Below, in pieces: positions 60,192 through 64,000 of a DNA stretch of 64,000 nucleotides (within the stretch, counting starts at the first letter, position 1; each line of letters opens with the position of its first letter). The stretch is from assembly GCF_900156425.1 (NCBI RefSeq), contig NZ_FTNO01000001.1, forward strand, positions 1,302,001-1,366,000, read 5' to 3'. Under the pieces are notes generated by a model. It did no database searches, was not told the origin of the DNA, and was given only the letters and a program-made list of their open reading frames with translations. The position numbers and the translations under genes were made by a program. This DNA comes from Haladaptatus litoreus (GTDB lineage Archaea; Halobacteriota; Halobacteria; Halobacteriales; Haladaptataceae).

Positions 60192-61271
60192 CTACGTCGC
60201 CGTCGTTTCGGTCGGTTGGTCGGCTTGCTCGTCAGTGGGGTCACTCAACTCGCCGATGACTTCCTCCAGCGCGTCGGTTGCGGTGACGAGGCCGACGACT
60301 TCGCCGTCTTCCATCACCAGTGCGAGTTCCTGATTTTGCACCTGAAACAGGTCGAGCGCGTCGCTGATGGTCGTGTCGGCGGCAATCGTCATCTGCGGAT
60401 GCGCGACTTCTTCGAGCGTGATTTCGCCCGACTTGAGTTCCTCGTCGGCGCGGTACAGTGCTGGCATGTAGATGTTGCCGTGGTAGTCCGAAAGCGATTC
60501 ACCGACCAGTGGAAACCGCGTAAGTGTGCTGTCTTTCACGCGTTCGAGGTTTGCTTCGAGGGAGTCTTCCGTCGAGAGGGAAACGATGTCCTCGCTCGGA
60601 ATCATGATGTCTCGAATCGGAATTTCCCCGATTTTGAGGGTGTTCATCACTTCTTGGTATCGTTCGTCGGCGAGGTCACCCTGTTCGAGTACGTCGCCGA
60701 GTTTGTTCCGAAGGTCGGCACGAGATTCGATGGCGTCGGTTTCGGCGTCTTTCCACGCACCAGTAATTTCGACGCCGAACAGTCGGAGCGTCCATTTCGC
60801 CACCCCGTCACCGAGCGTGATTATCGGTGCGATGGCGCGGTAGAACCAGTACAGCGGTGTCGCTCCGTACCGGCAGACGAACTTCGTGCGTTCCACGCCG
60901 AGATACGTCGGTGTCTGTTCTCCGTGTGTCAGGTGGAGGAGATTGATGATGAGGAACGCGATGAGTGCTCCTGCGCCGACTGATGCGAGCGCCGTGTTTG
61001 CGAATAGCGGTTCGAAGATGGCCGCCAGTGCCGGTTCGGCGACGATACCGACCGCGATGCTGGACGCGGTGATACCGACCTGACAGCTGGTGAGATACAG
61101 TTCGAGGTTGTCCGTCATCTCCCACGCTCGCCGCAGTCCGGGAGTGTCGAACTCCGATTCCGGATATTGGCGAACACGGGTAAGAGCAAATTCGATGGCG
61201 ACGAAAAATCCGTTCGCCAGAATCAACAACAGTCCGGCGACCAGTCGCATGGCTATTACGGCAGTTTCCAT
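60192..61271 (-). CDS. CNNM/DUF21-CBS (hemolysin-type) membrane protein
   Basis: The 359-residue protein has a DUF21 transmembrane domain (about four helices, starting METAVIAMRLVAGLLLILAN), then a pair of CBS domains (about 205-330) that bind adenine nucleotides. It lacks the CorC-type C-terminal domain. CNNM/CorC-type proteins mediate Mg2+ or other divalent cation transport, and bacterial relatives were misnamed hemolysins. I chose ATG 61271 just before the first helix. The CBS region begins near IPIRDIMIPSED. Confidence 0.9.
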   Translation of the reverse strand: METAVIAMRLVAGLLLILANGFFVAIEFALTRVRQYPESEFDTPGLRRAWEMTDNLELYLTSCQVGITASSIAVGIVAEPALAAIFEPLFANTALASVGAGALIAFLIINLLHLTHGEQTPTYLGVERTKFVCRYGATPLYWFYRAIAPIITLGDGVAKWTLRLFGVEITGAWKDAETDAIESRADLRNKLGDVLEQGDLADERYQEVMNTLKIGEIPIRDIMIPSEDIVSLSTEDSLEANLERVKDSTLTRFPLVGESLSDYHGNIYMPALYRADEELKSGEITLEEVAHPQMTIAADTTISDALDLFQVQNQELALVMEDGEVVGLVTATDALEEVIGELSDPTDEQADQPTETTAT

Positions 61272-61392
61272 TGGTCGGCAGTACCCGTTCCAGTTATTTG
61301 ATTCTCGTGGCCAGTTTCGAACTGAATGGCGATGGTAACAGCATGTATCTCGGAACGCGGGTCTTTTCCCCGTCCCAATCCAAATGCGGAGT

Positions 61393-61821
61393 ATGAGCGT
61401 CCGGAGCGACATTTCCCCCGACACACTCGGCGTCGAACTCACGAAGGACGGTATCGTCGTCGAATACACCGACGGCCGAGAAGCGTTCTACAACGGCGTT
61501 CCGAAGAAGGTGCAGGACACCCTTAGAACCCAACCCGGCAAACTCATCCAAGTGCTCGTCACCGACCCGACCGAGACGGAAGGCGTCATGACCTACGTCA
61601 ACGACCGAGACACGCACGACGAAATCCTCGAATCGACCGGCGTCGGCCGAATCATCATCGAACCGGGTGACGAAGAGGAACTGTTCCCCGGCGTGACCGT
61701 TCGCTCGGACGGCTACGCAGTCGAAATCGAGGCAGACCCGGAAATCGCTCGTGGGCGCGTCTTCGTCTTCGAGGAGGACGAACTGGGCGAACGGTCGTTC
61801 GAGTTCGTGAACGAGGAGTGA
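61393..61821 (+). CDS. DUF5796-like protein
   Basis: A 142-residue acidic protein with LTKDGIVVEYTDGREAFYNG near the N-terminus and a beta-rich remainder ending in VFEEDELGERSFEFVNEE. I recognise it as the haloarchaeal DUF5796 group; no function. The ATG at 61393 is used (61384 would add three residues). It is followed by the DUF7508-like gene one base later. Confidence 0.8.
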   Translation: MSVRSDISPDTLGVELTKDGIVVEYTDGREAFYNGVPKKVQDTLRTQPGKLIQVLVTDPTETEGVMTYVNDRDTHDEILESTGVGRIIIEPGDEEELFPGVTVRSDGYAVEIEADPEIARGRVFVFEEDELGERSFEFVNEE

Positions 61822-61822
61822 A

Positions 61823-62071
61823 ATGCCCCTGAAAAAACGCTGGCTGTCCCTCGACAGGGCGACGGTCGGCAAGGCCCCGGAACGCTGGGGAATGTACGAA
61901 CTCGGTTCCGACGGCGAGATAGAGACAATCGACAGCGGCGTCCTCCGCGACGAACTGAAAACCGAGTTGGCCTACAGCAGGGCCGAACAGGTTCGCTGGG
62001 AAGCCTGCCAGTCACGCGAACACGCGGAGCGGTTGGCGAACGAACACCGTGAGCGGGCAGGCTTAGGCTGA
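61823..62071 (+). CDS. DUF7508-like protein
   Basis: The 82-residue product begins MPLKKRWLSLDRATVGKAPE and contains RWGMYELGSDGEIETIDSGV, the style of the haloarchaeal DUF7508 family. The start follows the DUF5796-like stop after one base, suggesting co-translation. Its 3' end overlaps the opposite-strand small membrane gene by nine bases. Confidence 0.75.
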   Translation: MPLKKRWLSLDRATVGKAPERWGMYELGSDGEIETIDSGVLRDELKTELAYSRAEQVRWEACQSREHAERLANEHRERAGLG

Positions 62072-62239
62072 CTGTCGTTCCGCGTGAATCGTCATGAAAA
62101 TGATTCCAAGCAGAACCAGCACTAAAGAGGTGCTCACCATCGCGCCTGTGCCGAGGCTGACGACGACGCCGACCAGCAGTGCGGCGATGAGCGTGAGGAG
62201 GACGACGATGGCAGTCAGATAGGTTTCGATTGCGGGCAT
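62063..62239 (-). CDS. Small two-helix membrane protein
   Basis: A 58-codon frame starting MPAIETYLTAIVVLLTLIAA with two hydrophobic segments (about 8-30 and 36-52) and a charged end HAERQSA. The 3' end overlaps the DUF7508-like gene tail to tail. Coding character is supported only by the clean two-helix pattern. Confidence 0.55.
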   Translation of the reverse strand: MPAIETYLTAIVVLLTLIAALLVGVVVSLGTGAMVSTSLVLVLLGIIFMTIHAERQSA

Positions 62240-62340
62240 TTGGTGGATTTTCTGTGGGCGGTGCGTAAAATGAATTGGTTCCTATTCGAAAGCTATTTTT
62301 GACACTTTTCTATTACATTTGATATGATAGCGACACAGAA

Positions 62341-63255
62341 TCAGTTCGCGGACGACGACACCCTCTTTTCATCGGCATCCTTCCACTCACCCATTCCTGC
62401 CGGGTCTAAGTGGATGTGAACGTCACCGACGTCGTCCCGCGACAGAAGCGTATTTCTCAAATCCGTCTCGATGTCGTGCGCTTCGATGAAACTGTGGTCT
62501 GCCGACACCTCGGCGTGAAACTCGACTTCGTAGACGGTTCCGGCGTGGTACACCGTAAAATCGTGAACGCCGTGGACGTCCTCGTGGGTTCGAATTTCCT
62601 CTCTTAGTTCCTCGCGGACGTGTTCCGGGGCGGCGGAGTCGATGAGGTAATCGACGTTTTCGCGTGCGACTTCGATACCTTGGTGAATGACGAGCAGGCT
62701 GACCAATCCGCCCGCAATCGGGTCGAGGATGGGAAACCCACCTGCCATTCCCGCCACGCCCACGACCGCCGCGCCGGTCGTGTACAGGTCGTTTCTGCTG
62801 TCGGCGACCAGTGCGGACAGGCCGGGCGATTGGACTTCCCGATTGACGCGCTTCGTGTACCAGTAACAGAAGTAGCGGTCGGCGAAGGCGAACGCGAGCG
62901 CCGCCACGAGGTAGATGCTGTAATGCGATTCGGGCGAGGATTGAATCGTTTGCCACGCATCCACGAGCAGTTGCAAACCGAGGAGGACGAGCATTCCGCC
63001 GACGAACAGGGCGGTGAGAGGTTCGACCCGTTCGTGTCCGTGGGGGTGATTTTCGTCCGGGCCTTCGAACGAGAGGCGGCCCCAAATCAGCACCACCGCA
63101 CTGGCCAGCAGGTCGGCGACGGAGTGGGCGGCGTCGGCCACGAGCGCGAGGCTTCCGAACGCCAGTCCGAGTCCTCCCTCGACCACGATTTTGAGGACGT
63201 TCGTGATGACGTTGACCCACGACGCCTTGAGAAATTCGGTGCGGTGGTCGGCCAT
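62341..63255 (-). CDS. Cation diffusion facilitator (CDF) transporter
   Basis: The 304-residue protein has six membrane helices with the CDF metal site: ALVADAAHSVADLLASAVVL on helix II (Asp-4x-His spacing) and ALVADSRNDLYTTGAAVVG on helix V, plus a His-rich loop (PDENHPHGHERVEPLTALF). The C-terminal cytoplasmic domain (about 210-300) contains VHGVHDFTVYHAG. It exports Zn2+, Mn2+ or Fe2+ in exchange for protons. A palindrome and a DtxR-like repeat lie in its promoter. Confidence 0.93.
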   Translation of the reverse strand: MADHRTEFLKASWVNVITNVLKIVVEGGLGLAFGSLALVADAAHSVADLLASAVVLIWGRLSFEGPDENHPHGHERVEPLTALFVGGMLVLLGLQLLVDAWQTIQSSPESHYSIYLVAALAFAFADRYFCYWYTKRVNREVQSPGLSALVADSRNDLYTTGAAVVGVAGMAGGFPILDPIAGGLVSLLVIHQGIEVARENVDYLIDSAAPEHVREELREEIRTHEDVHGVHDFTVYHAGTVYEVEFHAEVSADHSFIEAHDIETDLRNTLLSRDDVGDVHIHLDPAGMGEWKDADEKRVSSSAN

Positions 63256-63281
63256 TCGTGTTTTACTTTCCGGGAAGGATT

Positions 63282-63295
63282 ATGAATATATTCAT
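63282..63295. promoter_or_regulatory. Perfect palindrome in the CDF promoter
   Basis: ATGAATATATTCAT, a 14-base perfect palindrome, lies 27-40 bases upstream of the CDF ATG at 63255, where the TATA box of a leaderless transcript should sit. It may bind a metal-responsive regulator. Confidence 0.45.
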
Positions 63296-63314
63296 TAGAT
63301 TTAACAAAATCGGA

Positions 63315-63331
63315 TTTAGAGCGAATCTAAA
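63315..63331. promoter_or_regulatory. TTTAGA/TCTAAA inverted repeat upstream of the CDF gene
   Basis: TTTAGA-GCGAA-TCTAAA, 60-76 bases upstream of the start. Its half-sites equal those of the inverted repeat in the DtxR-family regulator promoter (15814-15827) apart from spacing (five against four bases), so the same protein may bind both; this is inferred. Confidence 0.4.
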
Positions 63332-63394
63332 AATACGTTTCGTGCCGGTAAAACGGTGTGAAACGAGTGTTTATCTGTTGCTCGATTCTCTTCG

Positions 63395-63541
63395 TTAGAA
63401 GAGTCGCCGGGTCATTATCAGGAATCCCACCACGAGGAGTCCGATTCCCCAATAAACCGATGGGTAGGGGAGCCATTTCAGGAGGAGCGTGACGACGCCG
63501 GACGTGAACAGCGACCAGCCGATAGTCGTGTCGTATCCCAT
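63395..63541 (-). CDS. Small membrane protein
   Basis: A 48-codon frame starting MGYDTTIGWSLFTSGVVTLL with a second hydrophobic segment (YWGIGLLVVGFLIM) and a charged end TRRLF. It is between the CDF gene and the zinc-finger microprotein, all on the minus strand. Coding call rests on the helix pattern only. Confidence 0.5.
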   Translation of the reverse strand: MGYDTTIGWSLFTSGVVTLLLKWLPYPSVYWGIGLLVVGFLIMTRRLF

Positions 63542-63613
63542 AGAACGTAAACCACGGCGAACCCTTTCAATACTCTGCCTGCGCGAATCGAAAATAATCG
63601 GGCGGGCGAATCC

Positions 63614-63748
63614 CTACTGGATGTAGGATGGGTCTTCCGCGTCGCAGTTCGTTTCGTGCTGTTTGGCATCTCCTCGGTCGTCGAACAGCAACCCGCACTC
63701 CTCACACCGGTACCACGTTTGGTTGTCACGCTGGGTTTGGGCCACCAT
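63614..63748 (-). CDS. DUF7128-like zinc-finger microprotein
   Basis: A 44-codon frame starting MVAQTQRDNQTWYRCEECGL with C15/C18, then H31 and C35 (KQHETNCD), completing a C2HC knuckle, and ending DPSYIQ. It resembles the haloarchaeal DUF7128 small zinc proteins. Function unknown. Confidence 0.72.
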   Translation of the reverse strand: MVAQTQRDNQTWYRCEECGLLFDDRGDAKQHETNCDAEDPSYIQ

Positions 63749-63825
63749 AATTGAAGGCAGGTCACCATCGGACAAATGCGTTTCTGCGGGAAACCCTGAA
63801 GATGGTCGGGCGACGAGTAAGCGAT

Positions 63826-64000
63826 ATGACTGAAAAACCGACGGTTTCTCTCACCGTCAGGGGCGCGGAAAAACGAGACGGCGGGCGGGGTATCGCCCGG
63901 ATTACCGATGACGCACGAAAGCAACTCGGCGTCCTGAGCGGCGACACAATCGCCCTCGAAGGCGGCCAGACGACGGTCGTCAAGGTGTGGCCCGCCGCGA
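63826..64000 (+). CDS. CDC48-type AAA ATPase, N-terminal part, cut by window edge
   Basis: The frame from ATG 63826 runs to the window end (58 codons). It starts MTEKPTVSLTVRGAEKRDGG and continues GRGIARITDDARKQLG, LSGDTIALEGGQTTVVKVWP, the N-terminal substrate-binding domain of archaeal CDC48/VAT unfoldases. The AAA domains lie outside the window. No promoter element beyond an AT-poor leader is visible. Confidence 0.85.
   Translation, partial: MTEKPTVSLTVRGAEKRDGGRGIARITDDARKQLGVLSGDTIALEGGQTTVVKVWPAA

Overview
The window is a piece of a haloarchaeal (class Halobacteria) chromosome. Supporting signs are strongly acidic proteins, moderately high GC, leaderless-style starts about 25 bases after TATA-like boxes, a tRNA-Gln(UUG) with a short archaeal intron, and archaeal or haloarchaeal gene types: CofD, RibL, JAMM desampylase, GHMP shikimate kinase, bacterio-opsin-activator HTH_10, HalOD1, family B DNA polymerase, CDC48, and many small DUF7xxx-type proteins. 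I cannot fix the genus.

Layout. 1-8.6 kb: three small haloarchaeal proteins (first cut by the window edge), DNA polymerase B, then the Fe-S assembly genes sufC-sufB-sufD followed by a ferritin-like protein and a DtxR/SirR-type regulator; an inverted repeat of DtxR-operator type abuts the sufC start. 8.6-9.7 kb: an AT-richer multi-zinc-knuckle HNH nuclease whose start codon lies in an 18-bp palindrome, next to the intron-containing tRNA-Gln and a 12-bp copy of that tRNA's 5' end. 9.7-15.8 kb: lipoprotein, metallophosphoesterase, AlaX, HD hydrolase, LysE-type exporter and a second DtxR regulator with a FeoA-like tail. 15.8-16.35 kb: a gene-free stretch packed with perfect hairpins. 16.35-24 kb: RibL/JAMM pair, DHH-S1-OB protein, exported phospholipase-D protein, HEAT protein, archaetidylserine synthase and small proteins. 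24-27.2 kb: a translationally coupled cofD-dus-citG-DUF447 operon. 27.3-36.3 kb: HD hydrolase, aldehyde dehydrogenase, amidohydrolase, UspA, BirA and its likely client biotin carboxylase/carrier protein. 36.3-44.5 kb: peptidase M24, anchored aldo/keto reductase, DMT transporter, ATP-grasp ligase, flavin monooxygenase and SnoaL protein, with two copies of a gene-free inverted-repeat element. 44.5-53.6 kb: tyrA/Rsm22, SurE, a PAS-GAF-HTH_10 regulator followed by a HalOD1/zinc-knuckle/DUF7331-like mini-operon, and an antiporter. 53.6-64 kb: nucleoside phosphorylase, beta-carbonic anhydrase, P450, Acr3/BASS-type transporter, shikimate kinase/chorismate mutase, CNNM-type protein, CDF transporter, small proteins and the start of a CDC48 ATPase.

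Themes. Metal and Fe-S homeostasis recurs: suf genes, ferritin-like protein, two DtxR regulators, CDF and LysE transporters, and inverted repeats in three of the promoters. Biotin (BirA plus its target) and shikimate (AroK, chorismate mutase, TyrA) functions are also represented.

The least explained signal is structural. The window has more long perfect inverted repeats than I would expect by chance (arms 11-17 bp), some inside conserved genes (cofD twice, a DUF6663 gene, Rsm22) and others clustered between genes. Two related hairpin-rich elements of about 320-340 bp end in AATCACG(A/G)CT, and the terminal motif is repeated 69-79 bp outside one end of each copy. No CRISPR array, insertion sequence transposase, integrase or recognisable prophage was seen.
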